Source: Parabacteroides acidifaciens
Lineage (GTDB): Bacteria > Bacteroidota > Bacteroidia > Bacteroidales > Tannerellaceae
NCBI RefSeq assembly: GCF_003363715.1
Contig: NZ_QREV01000022.1
Span: 1-53,564 of the forward strand
Length of the DNA stretch: 53,564 bases
Reading direction: 5' to 3'
Shown here piece after piece: positions 15,405 to 24,341 of this stretch (positions within the stretch are counted from its first letter, which is position 1; each line of letters starts with the position of its first letter). The position numbers and the translations under genes are program-made. The notes below the pieces were generated by a model that was given only the letters and a program-made list of their open reading frames with translations, was not told where the DNA came from and ran no database searches.

Positions 15405-18400
15405 ATGAACAAAAGATTTTCTACTCTTTTGGCGGTTGCTTTGGTAACCGGAAGTTTGTCGGCGTATGCAGCGAACCCTGCTTATAATGGGCCGACGTAT
15501 ACGGCAGCCGATGGGACAAAGTCTACTCCGGCAGACAAAGAACAGGTGTTGCTGGGTATTGTAGCAAGTAACGCTTCATCTGTTACAAATTATTTGAAGA
15601 TTAACGACGGTGGTTTAACCACAGGAACTGCTCTTACATCTATTAGCGACTACAAGAATTTAACTTGGGCCGTATCTGTAAAGATGCCGGAAACTGGAGT
15701 TGTTGCTGGTAATCCTATTTACACGTTTACCAACAAATTTGCCGGTCAGGTTCTGGCAGTGAAACTGGTAACAGATAATAAGGGTAAATCTACTGCTCCC
15801 GCTAAAATTGATGGTACAGGAAACTCTCAATGGGGTTGGAAAGACGGAGTAGGTTTGTACGCACAGACTAAGGACTCTACTTTCTACTTTGCTGCAGACA
15901 TGAGTTTGTGCGCTGTTAAAGGCGGTGTTGATAAGGTGGAAAAGAATGATGCTTTGGTATCTTATGTTCCGCTGACAGAGTCTAATAAAGTCGATTTGGC
16001 TGCTGAAGACTTTGAATCCATCCTGAAAGACGGTAAAGTTTACTTTAACAATGGTAAGGATGTAAAGAATGCGAAAAACATTCTGACGGATAATGCTTGG
16101 GTGGCTTATGCTGCTAATGCAGCTAATAGCTTCTTCCTGGCTGTTAAGGACAAAGAAACCAAGAGCGGTAACCCGTACTTGTTGATGGTCGATACTACTT
16201 ATTATGACACAGCAGCAGGTAAGTATCATGCATTGGTTGCTGATACATTGACTTTGTCTTTGGATGATATGGAAGCTTTAACAGGTGGTACTTATGATGA
16301 AAGCAAATACAATCCTACTGACCTGACTAAGTATGCAAGACCTATCGGTGCTGCAACATTTACAGGTAAGTATTACCCGATGAACGACTCTCTCGTGCTG
16401 ACGGTAGCAGGTGAACCGACTATGAACTATAAGTCTGCTATTATCGATGGTAGCAAGCAGTATGGCCCTCAGGTTGCAGATAATGCAGCTGTTACAGGTA
16501 CTGATCTGTTTAAAGGTATGCCGGGGTATGTAGAGGCAAGTGCTGAAACTGGAGATATTGCAGGTCTTGCAACAGCAGTTGCTGCTTGGTTTGCAGAGGC
16601 TGTAAAAGACACTCGATCTGCAGACGGTTACAATGCCAAGTTCGCAGAATCTTTATTTACATCCAAAGCATTAGCTGATGGTGGTACCGCTGCTAATGCT
16701 GAAGGCGGTGTCCTAAAAGCAGCCCAAGATTGGGTTAAAGCTGCTGATAATAAAAACAATAAGAATCTCGCTAAGATCTCCGCATTCGTAGCTTCCGCAG
16801 AAAAACTGCAACGCGTAGCTGCAGATGCTGCTGGTACAGCATTCTTCATCAAAGGCTTGCCTCAACGTGCTGCTAATACAACAACTGCTGCCACTGTCGC
16901 TTTGCGTGAATTGAGCGACACAAAGGTTCTGACAGTTGCTCCTGCTACTAGCATTGATGAGTATATCAAGCCGTTAGTACAGCCGTATAAGACAGCTCCT
17001 GACTTTGGTGGAACTGCTGATATTGATGTTACAAAGGTTTATTATCTGAAAGACCTGAACAAATATCGTAACAATGCTGAAAACAAAGGTGAAGGCTTCT
17101 TCTTTAATGAAAGCCCGGTTGCACAGAGCCAGTATCTGGCAGAAGGTCAGGCATTCAATCCGTATGCACAGTATGTATTTGTAAAGACTGCAGGAACTTC
17201 AAAGGGTAGCTATTCAATTGTGAACCGTGCAACAGGTGCAAAGCCTGATATTGATAACACTGGCTCTTTCGCCGGTCTTACAGACGTATTGTCAGGTGAC
17301 AGCATCGTAATCGGTACTGACTCTCTGTTGTTGGTAGACGCTAAGATCGCTTACACAGGACAGGATTCAGCAAAACAGATCGGTTACAAGTTCGCTTCCG
17401 AATATGATCTTGTAAACAAATCATTTATGATTCACTCTGCATCTCCTTATATGAAGGATTTGTTCCTGCACATGAAGGGCGACTCTTCTGTAATGGTTGC
17501 TGCTGACGAAGTTCTCTATAAATTGGAACCTGTAGCAGGTGCTGCTGAATATGGAGCAAAGGTTGCCGGTATCGATACACTGGAAAACCAGGCTTACTAT
17601 ATTAAGACTGTTAAGGGTGAATACCTGGTAGCTAACGAAGCTGCAAACGGTTATATCCTGACGAAGGATGCAAGCAAACTGTATGAAGAAATTACTTATA
17701 CAGATGCAGAGAGCGCTGAGAAGAAATACAATGCTATCAAAACTGCCTTCTATTTCATCGCAACAGACAATGCAGATACTTATGTAATGCAGGAATTGGC
17801 TCCGGAAAACGAAGCTGGTGCTAAGGTTAAATCTCTTGTTTATGATGTTAACGATCAGAAAGCAACCGTAAATGCCCAGACCGGTATTTTAGAATCATCT
17901 GAAGTTACTGTTAAGAACGACCTGTTCTACGTAGCTACCGAACCGACTCCTGCCAGCCTGTTCACAGCTCCGAAACACGTACAGTTGAAGGCTATCAACG
18001 GCGACATGGTTGCTGTAGGTAAAGACAACTTCGGTGCTGTTGCTCGTGAAGGTGACTTGAAAGCTGCTTACGAAAAGGTAGACTTCACATTCTATCTGGA
18101 TACAGCTCGCTACACAGACAATGAAGGTAAGGATCTGGTAACTCCGACTTACTATGTAACCAAAGGCTTTGCCGCTGATACAACAGCTAAGATTGATGCT
18201 TACAGATTGTATATGTGTGTTGCTTCTGACTCTGCAAGTGCTGCTAAGGTTAATCCTGAACAATATTCTTATGACAATAAGACAAGAATCCAGTTCCGCA
18301 ACGTTGTTCGCTACGGTGCAGACTCTTTGATCGTCAATAATATTGCAAAGGCAGATACATTGAAGGAAGCTAAGGCAGAAATCTACCGTTTCAATTTCTT

Positions 18401-18764
18401 GGTAGACAAAGACAGCGAAGGCTACTACAACATCCTGAACGCTAATAAATATGTTCAGAATGTAAACGGTGTATTGGTTGTTACCAGCAACCAGGCTGAT
18501 GCTTTGAAGGTCGCTGTAGAAACAGCAGAAGCTCCGACAGCCAACGAATCTGCTCCTTCTGTAACAGAAGTGACAGTGATCGCTGCTGAAGGTAATGTTC
18601 AGATCATCGGAGCTGCCGGCAAGAAGGTTGTTATCACTAACATCTTAGGCCAGACAGTTGCTAACACAGTTATCACTTCTGACAACGCAACCATCGCTGC
18701 TCCTGCCGGTGTAGTTGTAGTTGCTATCGAAGGCGAAGAAGCTGTAAAGGCAATCGTAAAATAA
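15405..18764 (+). CDS. DUF6383-type secreted surface protein (copy 2)
   Basis: 1119 residues, signal peptide MNKRFSTLLAVALVTGSLSAYA. The body is Ala-, Asp-, Lys- and Tyr-rich with no enzyme motif. The C-terminal 65 residues nearly equal those of the protein at 98-3427: EVTVIAAEG, GKKVVITNILGQTVANTVI, APAGVVVVAIEG, EAVKAIVK. This tail looks like a type IX secretion sorting domain, so surface display is expected. The start matches the conserved leader TTTTAGAATTATGAACAAAA. Only the two ends and the flanking untranslated regions are well conserved between the copies; the middle is different, as in surface antigens that diversify by recombination. Two 34-bp palindromes upstream suggest on/off control. 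An S-layer or coat role is an inference from related Parabacteroides glycoproteins. Confidence 0.8.
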   Translation: MNKRFSTLLAVALVTGSLSAYAANPAYNGPTYTAADGTKSTPADKEQVLLGIVASNASSVTNYLKINDGGLTTGTALTSISDYKNLTWAVSVKMPETGVVAGNPIYTFTNKFAGQVLAVKLVTDNKGKSTAPAKIDGTGNSQWGWKDGVGLYAQTKDSTFYFAADMSLCAVKGGVDKVEKNDALVSYVPLTESNKVDLAAEDFESILKDGKVYFNNGKDVKNAKNILTDNAWVAYAANAANSFFLAVKDKETKSGNPYLLMVDTTYYDTAAGKYHALVADTLTLSLDDMEALTGGTYDESKYNPTDLTKYARPIGAATFTGKYYPMNDSLVLTVAGEPTMNYKSAIIDGSKQYGPQVADNAAVTGTDLFKGMPGYVEASAETGDIAGLATAVAAWFAEAVKDTRSADGYNAKFAESLFTSKALADGGTAANAEGGVLKAAQDWVKAADNKNNKNLAKISAFVASAEKLQRVAADAAGTAFFIKGLPQRAANTTTAATVALRELSDTKVLTVAPATSIDEYIKPLVQPYKTAPDFGGTADIDVTKVYYLKDLNKYRNNAENKGEGFFFNESPVAQSQYLAEGQAFNPYAQYVFVKTAGTSKGSYSIVNRATGAKPDIDNTGSFAGLTDVLSGDSIVIGTDSLLLVDAKIAYTGQDSAKQIGYKFASEYDLVNKSFMIHSASPYMKDLFLHMKGDSSVMVAADEVLYKLEPVAGAAEYGAKVAGIDTLENQAYYIKTVKGEYLVANEAANGYILTKDASKLYEEITYTDAESAEKKYNAIKTAFYFIATDNADTYVMQELAPENEAGAKVKSLVYDVNDQKATVNAQTGILESSEVTVKNDLFYVATEPTPASLFTAPKHVQLKAINGDMVAVGKDNFGAVAREGDLKAAYEKVDFTFYLDTARYTDNEGKDLVTPTYYVTKGFAADTTAKIDAYRLYMCVASDSASAAKVNPEQYSYDNKTRIQFRNVVRYGADSLIVNNIAKADTLKEAKAEIYRFNFLVDKDSEGYYNILNANKYVQNVNGVLVVTSNQADALKVAVETAEAPTANESAPSVTEVTVIAAEGNVQIIGAAGKKVVITNILGQTVANTVITSDNATIAAPAGVVVVAIEGEEAVKAIVK

Positions 18765-18796
18765 GAATGAATTTATAATCAAATAATTCGACCGCG

Positions 18797-18945
18797 CGGG
18801 GTTGTTGAGACGGACGGCCGTCCGTCTCGATCAACACCAATTACCCTGCGACAGGCGAACAAGCGGTCAGATTTAATATTAATAATACTAAAGTAATGAA
18901 ATTAAAAGTTCATCTGCTTTTCCCTCTGTGAAGACCGAATGCAGA
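18797..18945 (+). other. Conserved structured 3' UTR of DUF6383 gene 2
   Basis: Contains a perfect 22-bp palindrome at 18807-18828 (half GAGACGGACGG), the blocks GGCGAACAAGCGGT (18854-18867) and TAATACTAAAGTAA (18883-18896), and a hairpin TCTGC (18913-18917)/GCAGA (18941-18945) with TCTGTGAAGA at 18925-18934. Order, loop length (23 nt) and motif position equal those after gene 1. Confidence 0.55.
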
Positions 18946-18953
18946 CAAAAAAC

Positions 18954-18996
18954 AAGCCCCGACAGTTAGATGCTGCCGGGGCTTCGTTGATTTTTT
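18954..18996 (+). terminator. Rho-independent terminator of DUF6383 gene 2
   Basis: Arms AAGCCCCG (18954-18961) and CGGGGCTT (18977-18984) with a further CAG/CTG pairing, followed by a T-rich run. Confidence 0.85.
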
Positions 18997-18997
18997 A

Positions 18998-19285
18998 TTA
19001 TAACTTACTTGAAGGGGGATTCTGTAAATTATCAATTTTGGTCAAAATACTCTCAGGTTTTTCTATGCCTTGAAAAATAGAATCGGGATTATATCCCATA
19101 TATATTACATAAGTTTGGATTAAACTGTAAAGTCGCCTGGCATATACAGTACTGACAGAGCGGTTGGTATCAAAGCAAATAGGTTTATAATGCGCTATTC
19201 TGTTTCTGAATTCCCGGATGGTTGTTAATTGGTCATAAATGTCTTTTTGGTTTAATCCATGTGCTTTATTGGGAAATATGCTAAC
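18998..19285 (-). pseudogene. Truncated HEPN/Abi-like gene remnant
   Basis: Reading leftward from 19285 to a TAA at 18998 gives about 95 codons without an early start: ...KDIYDQLTTIREFRNRIAHY KP... then YARRLYSLIQTYVIYMG and a hydrophilic end. REFRNRIAHYKP is the R-x4-H motif typical of HEPN/Abi-type proteins. A stop codon lies just before the frame and the first ATG is deep inside it, so only the C-terminal part of a former gene remains. It ends directly beside the terminator of the DUF6383 gene. Probably a relic of an abortive-infection or toxin-type protein. Confidence 0.55.
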
Positions 19286-19300
19286 TTATATCTACATTTG
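19269..19300 (+). promoter_or_regulatory. Promoter of a short hairpin transcript before pflB
   Basis: TTG at 19269-19271, 21 bases, TACATTTG at 19293-19300 (matches TAnnTTTG). The predicted start, near 19307, is directly followed by a terminator-like hairpin. Confidence 0.45.
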
Positions 19301-19306
19301 CAATGT

Positions 19307-19352
19307 AATACCCTGTCGTCCCTGTCGCAAGACAAACTTCAGGGTTTTTGTT
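19307..19352 (+). ncRNA. Short hairpin RNA or attenuated leader upstream of pflB
   Basis: Outer stem ACCCTG (19310-19315)/CAGGGT (19340-19345), inner stem TGTC-GCAA-GACA (19323-19334) with a GNRA tetraloop, then TTTTTG. With the promoter at 19269 it would give a transcript of about 45 nt, or act as an attenuator about 200 bases ahead of pflB. Confidence 0.35.
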
Positions 19353-19523
19353 TTATATATTAGTCCTTGTCACTAACAAAAGACTTTCTCGTTTTACTTC
19401 TTTGAAAGTCAATGCGACAAAGATAGTTATTCTTTTATTCCCTCTTATCCCCATTTATAGGTATTTTCCCCCTTTTAACACCGATCTGCTTGGAGAGTGT
19501 TTCCCTGATAGCAGGAAAAAGCG

Positions 19524-19531
19524 TATCTTTG
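19524..19531 (+). promoter_or_regulatory. -7 element of pflB
   Basis: TATCTTTG, 32 bases before the pflB ATG, with a weak TTT at about -33. It also supports the ATG at 19564 rather than an earlier start. Confidence 0.55.
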
Positions 19532-19563
19532 CACGCCTAAACCGAATTAGACAAGATAAGCTT

Positions 19564-21804
19564 ATGAAGTTTGAAAACGAGAACTGGGCGCAGTTCAAAG
19601 GAGAAACCTGGAAAAAGGAGATCAATGTAAGAGACTTTATCCAGAACAATTACAAGCCTTACGACGGAGATGACAGCTTCCTCGTACCCTCTTCGGAGAA
19701 AACGAAGAAAGTGTGGAACAAACTGACCGAAATGTTTAAGGTTGAGAGGGAAAAAGGAGTATATGACGCCGAAACAAAACTTCCTCAGGGGATCGATACC
19801 TATGGTCCCGGTTATATCGATAAGGAAAACGAGGTGATTGTAGGCCTACAGACGGATGCTCCGCTGAAACGCGGAATCTTTCCGAAAGGCGGTATCCGCA
19901 TGGTTGAAAACAGCTTGGAAGCCTATGGGTATCATCTGGACCCGATGACAAAAGAAATCTTCACTAAATATAGAAAGACGCACAACGAAGGTGTTTTCTC
20001 CGCTTATACGGACGAAATGGTTGCTGCACGCCGCTCGGCTATCATCACAGGTTTGCCTGATGCCTACGGACGCGGACGTATTATCGGTGACTACCGCCGT
20101 GTGCCTCTCTACGGAACCCGGATCCTGATCGAAGAAAAGAAACGTTTCCAGAAACGTCTTGACATCCAGGAACTGACCGAAGAAATCATACAGAGCCGTG
20201 AGGAGATAACCGAACAGATCAATGCACTGAAAGCGTTCGAACGGATGTGTGCCGCCTATGGTTTCGACGTGACATGTCCGGCACGGGATGCCCGCGAAGC
20301 CGTGCAGTTCCTGTATTTAGCTTATCTGGCTGCGGTGAAAGATCAGGACGGGGCTGCCATGTCTTTAGGACGTACATCGACTTTCCTCGATATCTATATC
20401 GAAAAAGATATACGTGAAGGCAAGCTGACGGAAGAAGAAGCACAGGAACTGATCGACCAGTTTATTATCAAACTGCGTATTGTCCGTTTCCTGCGTACAC
20501 CGGAATACAACGACCTGTTCTCGGGCGACCCTGTCTGGGTGACCGAATCGCTGGGCGGACAGGGCGTCGACGGTCGTTCGTTAGTGACAAAAACCTCTTA
20601 CCGCTACCTGCATACCTTATACAACTTAGGTCCGGCACCCGAACCTAACCTGACAGTGCTTTGGTTCAATAATGCGCCGGAGAACTGGAAACAGTTCTGT
20701 GCGAAAGTCTCGATCGACACCTCGGCTATCCAGTATGAGAACGACGACCTGATGCGTCCGGACTATGGTGACGACTACGGCATTGCCTGTTGTGTCTCTC
20801 CGATGAAGATCGGTAAGCAGATGCAGTATTTCGGCGCACGTGCGAACCTCGCCAAGTGTCTGCTGTATGCCATCAATGGCGGGCGTGACGAGAAATCGGG
20901 CGTGCAGGTGGCTCCCCGCTTCGAACCGATTACCGGTGAATACCTGGACTATGACGAAGTGATGGAGAAATATGAGCAGATGATGCGCTGGCTTGCCAAA
21001 GTGTATGTCAATGCGTTGAAGATAATCCACTATATGCACGACAAATATGCGTATGAAGCGTTCGAGATGGGCCTCCATGACGGGGATGTGCAGCGTATCC
21101 GTGCAACCGGTATCGCCGGCCTTTCCATTGTTGCCGACTCGCTGGCCGCTATCCGTGACACGAAAGTGAAAGTGATTCGTGATGAACGCGGTCTGGCTGT
21201 CGATTTTGAACGTGAAGGCGAATATGTGCCTTTCGGAAACAATGACGATCGTACCGACAGTATCGCTGTCGAGATCACCGAGAAGTTCATGGAGTACCTG
21301 CGCCAACACCAGACATACCGTAAGGCTACGCCGACACAGTCTATCCTGACAATTACCTCGAACGTGGTTTACGGAAAGAAAACCGGTGCGACTCCCGACG
21401 GCCGTCCGGGTGGTACGCCGTTCGCTCCGGGTGCAAACCCGATGAACGGACGCGACAGGAAAGGGGCGATTGCTGCTTTGGCCTCCGTAGCCAAACTGCC
21501 TTTCCAACATGCGCACGACGGTATCTCCTATACGTTTGCCGTTTCCCCTGCAACCTTAGGGAAGGAACGCGCCGTACAGGTGAGCAACCTGGTGAGCCTG
21601 CTGGACGGTTATTTCACACCCGACGGCGGACAGCATCTGAACGTGAACGTCTTCGACAAAGACTTGCTGTTGGACGCAATGGAACACCCGGAAAAATATC
21701 CGCAACTCACGATCCGCGTCTCCGGTTATGCCGTAAACTTCGTGAAACTGACCCGCGAACAGCAGCTCGATGTCATCTCACGAACAATCAACAGCGCCTT
21801 ATAG
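19564..21804 (+). CDS. pflB: Formate C-acetyltransferase (pyruvate formate-lyase)
   Basis: 746 residues, the normal length of PflB. Converts pyruvate and CoA to acetyl-CoA and formate in anaerobic fermentation. The catalytic Cys pair is seen in [20 protein letters not shown], and the glycine-radical loop in the C-terminal [18 protein letters not shown]. The start [14 protein letters not shown] is chosen over a longer frame because it matches the usual PflB N-terminus and follows the promoter at 19524. Its stop overlaps the start of pflA by one base, so the two are translationally coupled. Confidence 0.97.
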   Translation: MKFENENWAQFKGETWKKEINVRDFIQNNYKPYDGDDSFLVPSSEKTKKVWNKLTEMFKVEREKGVYDAETKLPQGIDTYGPGYIDKENEVIVGLQTDAPLKRGIFPKGGIRMVENSLEAYGYHLDPMTKEIFTKYRKTHNEGVFSAYTDEMVAARRSAIITGLPDAYGRGRIIGDYRRVPLYGTRILIEEKKRFQKRLDIQELTEEIIQSREEITEQINALKAFERMCAAYGFDVTCPARDAREAVQFLYLAYLAAVKDQDGAAMSLGRTSTFLDIYIEKDIREGKLTEEEAQELIDQFIIKLRIVRFLRTPEYNDLFSGDPVWVTESLGGQGVDGRSLVTKTSYRYLHTLYNLGPAPEPNLTVLWFNNAPENWKQFCAKVSIDTSAIQYENDDLMRPDYGDDYGIACCVSPMKIGKQMQYFGARANLAKCLLYAINGGRDEKSGVQVAPRFEPITGEYLDYDEVMEKYEQMMRWLAKVYVNALKIIHYMHDKYAYEAFEMGLHDGDVQRIRATGIAGLSIVADSLAAIRDTKVKVIRDERGLAVDFEREGEYVPFGNNDDRTDSIAVEITEKFMEYLRQHQTYRKATPTQSILTITSNVVYGKKTGATPDGRPGGTPFAPGANPMNGRDRKGAIAALASVAKLPFQHAHDGISYTFAVSPATLGKERAVQVSNLVSLLDGYFTPDGGQHLNVNVFDKDLLLDAMEHPEKYPQLTIRVSGYAVNFVKLTREQQLDVISRTINSAL

Positions 21805-22541
21805 TGTTAGGAAGAATACATTCAATAGAGAGTTTCGGGACCGTCGACGGTCCCGGAATTCGCTTTGTCGTCTTTATGCAGGGCTGTCCGCTTCGCTGCC
21901 TGTATTGCCATAATCCGGACACGTGGGAAAAAAAACGGGACGGGAGCGAAAAAAATCGGGACACGTCCCATTTTCGTGAACCTGGTGACCTGCTTGCCGA
22001 GGTGTTGCGTTATAAGAATTTCATAGCCAAAGGCGGTGTTACCGTAACCGGTGGCGAACCTCTGTTGCAACCGGCTTTCCTGAAAGAGTTTTTCCGTCTT
22101 TGCCGTGAGAATGGCATCCATACGGCGTTGGACACGTCCGGCTATATCTGTTCAGCGAAAGCGTTGGAAGTTCTCGAATATGTGGACCTGGTTTTACTGG
22201 ATATCAAAACGATAGATGCCGAACTGCATCCCCGCCTGACCGGAGTCGGAGGGGAAAACACTCTGCATTTCCTGGATGAACTTGAACGCCGGCAGATTCC
22301 GGTCTGGATTCGCCATGTCGTTGTTCCCGGCCTGACTGACGATGACGCTTCGCTCGAAGCGCTTGCCCGCTATATCAGCCGTTATAAGATGGTACAGAAA
22401 GCGGAACTCCTTCCTTACCATACGATGGGCGCTTATAAATATGAGGCGCAGGGTATGGAATATCCCTTAAAAGGCGTCGAGCCTCTTTCCGCCGAACGTT
22501 TGGCTAATGCCAAGGCGATCTTCAAGAAATATGGCCTTTAG
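21804..22541 (+). CDS. pflA: Pyruvate formate-lyase activating enzyme
   Basis: 245 residues, radical-SAM enzyme that puts the glycyl radical on PflB. The cluster motif is CPLRCLYC; other family marks are GTVDGPGIRFVVFMQG, GGVTVTGGEPLLQP and DTSGY. It starts with GTG at 21804, overlapping the last base of the pflB stop. After CHNPDTW it has an extra stretch made of two similar heptapeptides, EKKRDGS and EKNRDTS, encoded by a 21-bp tandem repeat; the corresponding segment in the E. coli enzyme is shorter. The insertion lies between the cluster motif and the next conserved helix, so activity may be kept. Confidence 0.95.
   Translation: MLGRIHSIESFGTVDGPGIRFVVFMQGCPLRCLYCHNPDTWEKKRDGSEKNRDTSHFREPGDLLAEVLRYKNFIAKGGVTVTGGEPLLQPAFLKEFFRLCRENGIHTALDTSGYICSAKALEVLEYVDLVLLDIKTIDAELHPRLTGVGGENTLHFLDELERRQIPVWIRHVVVPGLTDDDASLEALARYISRYKMVQKAELLPYHTMGAYKYEAQGMEYPLKGVEPLSAERLANAKAIFKKYGL
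21927..21976. repeat. In-frame 21-bp tandem repeat inside pflA
   Basis: Two 21-bp units, 21927-21947 and 21948-21968, both starting GAAAAAAA and sharing CGGGAC at the same place. An inverted version (GTCCCATTTTCG) ends at 21976. Same period as the intergenic arrays of this window. Confidence 0.65.
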
Positions 22542-22632
22542 ATTGTGAAATACCTATAAATGGGTATAACAACGTGACTTGAAAAAACATAGCTTTGTAC
22601 CGTATTGTTATCAATTAAAAAAGTACACGAAT

Positions 22633-23538
22633 ATGGGACATAGTCACGAACATCATCATGATCATCATCACGAAATAACATCTCTGAATAAAGCCTTTAT
22701 CATTGGTATTTCTTTGAATTTAGTATTTGTCGTAGCCGAGTTTCTGGCCGGGTTCTGGTATAATTCGCTCGGTTTGCTGTCTGATGCCGGACATAACCTG
22801 GGCGATGTGGCGAGCCTGGTGCTTGCGATGCTGGCTTTCCGGCTGGCGAAGGTACAACCCACTTCCCGCTATACATACGGATATAAGAAGAGCACGGTGT
22901 TGGTCTCTTTGCTCAATGCGGTGATCTTGTTGGTTGCTGTCGGGATTATTATCGGCGAGAGTGTTGGCAAGTTGTTTCATCCGCAGCCGGTGGAAGGCGA
23001 TGCGATCGCGTGGGTTGCCGGAATCGGGGTGGTCATCAATGCCGTTACCGCCTGGCTGTTTATGAAGGATAAAGACAAAGACCTGAATGTGAAAGGAGCT
23101 TACCTGCACATGGCTGCCGATGCGCTGGTGTCGGTGGGTGTTGTAGTGTCGGGGTTGGTGATTGCCCGGACGGGGTGGTATGTGATCGACCCGGTTATCG
23201 GGCTGTTGATCGCGCTGATTATCATCTATTCGACTTGGGGACTGTTGCGGGACAGTCTGCGTCTTTCCTTAGATGGCGTCCCGATGGGAACGGATATCGG
23301 GAAGGTGGAAAATGCGATCCGGAAAGTTCCCGGTGTACAGGATGTCCATCACCTGCACATTTGGGCGATCAGTACGACCGAGACAGCCCTTACGGCTCAT
23401 ATCGTCATCAAGGATACAAACCAAATGGAGACGGTCAAACATGAAATCAAACACGAACTCGAACACGTCGGGGTGCAACATGCTACGTTAGAGTTTGAAA
23501 CAACAGGCGCCTGCTGCACAGAGCCCTGTTGCGAATAG
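22633..23538 (+). CDS. Cation diffusion facilitator (zinc-type efflux)
   Basis: 301 residues. The N-terminus is His-rich (MGHSHEHHHDHHHE), followed by six membrane segments and a cytoplasmic domain. CDF signature: AEFLAGFWYNSLGLLSDAGHNLGDVASL, with HxxxD-type metal sites, and HMAADALVSVGVV in the fifth helix. The C-terminal tail CCTEPCCE is Cys-rich, an added metal-binding element. It exports Zn2+ or similar ions, as in CzcD/ZitB. The start at 22633 is preferred: the longer frame begins upstream of a possible -7 box (TAGCTTTG, 22590-22597). ATACC...GGTAT arms lie 60-80 bases before the start and might bind a metal regulator. Confidence 0.9.
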   Translation: MGHSHEHHHDHHHEITSLNKAFIIGISLNLVFVVAEFLAGFWYNSLGLLSDAGHNLGDVASLVLAMLAFRLAKVQPTSRYTYGYKKSTVLVSLLNAVILLVAVGIIIGESVGKLFHPQPVEGDAIAWVAGIGVVINAVTAWLFMKDKDKDLNVKGAYLHMAADALVSVGVVVSGLVIARTGWYVIDPVIGLLIALIIIYSTWGLLRDSLRLSLDGVPMGTDIGKVENAIRKVPGVQDVHHLHIWAISTTETALTAHIVIKDTNQMETVKHEIKHELEHVGVQHATLEFETTGACCTEPCCE

Positions 23539-23550
23539 GAACCACTCGTT

Positions 23551-23644
23551 CCCGCGCTCGACGCGGGATCGCAAAGATACAGGCTGCAGAAACACTTGAT
23601 TTTGATACTTCCTGCTCTTTTGCGGCCCCGCGTCGAGCGCGGGG
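23551..23644. repeat. GC-rich palindromes forming a 17-bp inverted repeat
   Basis: CCCGCGCTCGACGCGGG (23551-23567) and its exact reverse complement CCCGCGTCGAGCGCGGG (23627-23643), about 59 bases apart. Each half can itself fold (CCCGCG/CGCGGG). They stand out against an AT-rich gap between the CDF gene and ahpC and look like a REP-type intergenic element. Confidence 0.7.
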
Positions 23645-23770
23645 AGAAGGAAACTCATCTATCGGCGGATAAAAATTATCAATTTGAAAAATTCTTTCAA
23701 TCAGGGGCTTACGATTTACCTTTGTGCTGTAATCAAAAAATAGTAGTAACAAATTTAAATAGTAAAAATC

Positions 23771-24337
23771 ATGGAACCGATTATTAATTCACAAGCACCC
23801 GAGTTTAAAGTACAGGCATTTCAGAATGGTAATTTCAAGACTGTAAGCAGCGAAGATATCAAAGGCAAATGGGCCATCTTCTTCTTCTATCCTGCCGACT
23901 TTACCTTTGTTTGTCCGACCGAACTGGTAGACATGGCCGACAAGTACGATAAATTCCAGGCAATGGGTGTTGAAGTATATTCCGTAAGCACAGACTCCCA
24001 CTTCGTACACAAAGCATGGCATGATGCTTCCGAAACAATCCGCAAGATCAAATACCCGATGTTGGCAGACCCGACAGGTGCTTTGAGTCGCGCATTCGGT
24101 GTGATGATCGAAGAGGAAGGTATGGCATACCGCGGTACATTCCTGGTGAATCCGGAAGGCAAGATCAAGATTGCCGAAATACACGATAACGGCATCGGCC
24201 GTAACGCAGACGAACTGCTTCGCAAGGTTGAAGCTGCCCAGTTTGTAGCTTCCCACCCGAATGAAGTTTGTCCTGCAAAATGGAAGAAAGGTGAAGCAAC
24301 TCTGAAACCGAGCATCGACTTGGTTGGTAAGATCTAA
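23771..24337 (+). CDS. ahpC: Alkyl hydroperoxide reductase subunit C (peroxiredoxin)
   Basis: 188 residues. Typical 2-Cys peroxiredoxin: peroxidatic Cys48 in FVCPTE, resolving Cys167 in EVCPAKW. Reduces hydrogen peroxide and organic peroxides; reduced in turn by AhpF, encoded 4 bases downstream. A -7 box TACCTTTG (23717-23724) lies 46 bases before the ATG. In Bacteroides this operon is under OxyR control; no OxyR site was identified by eye. Confidence 0.97.
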   Translation: MEPIINSQAPEFKVQAFQNGNFKTVSSEDIKGKWAIFFFYPADFTFVCPTELVDMADKYDKFQAMGVEVYSVSTDSHFVHKAWHDASETIRKIKYPMLADPTGALSRAFGVMIEEEGMAYRGTFLVNPEGKIKIAEIHDNGIGRNADELLRKVEAAQFVASHPNEVCPAKWKKGEATLKPSIDLVGKI

Positions 24338-24341
24338 AGCT

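Noticed and set aside
21837-21858. Perfect GGGACCGTCGACGGTCCC palindrome at the start of pflA
   Set aside because: It encodes the conserved GTVDGPG motif of the enzyme, so the symmetry is most simply a by-product of coding.
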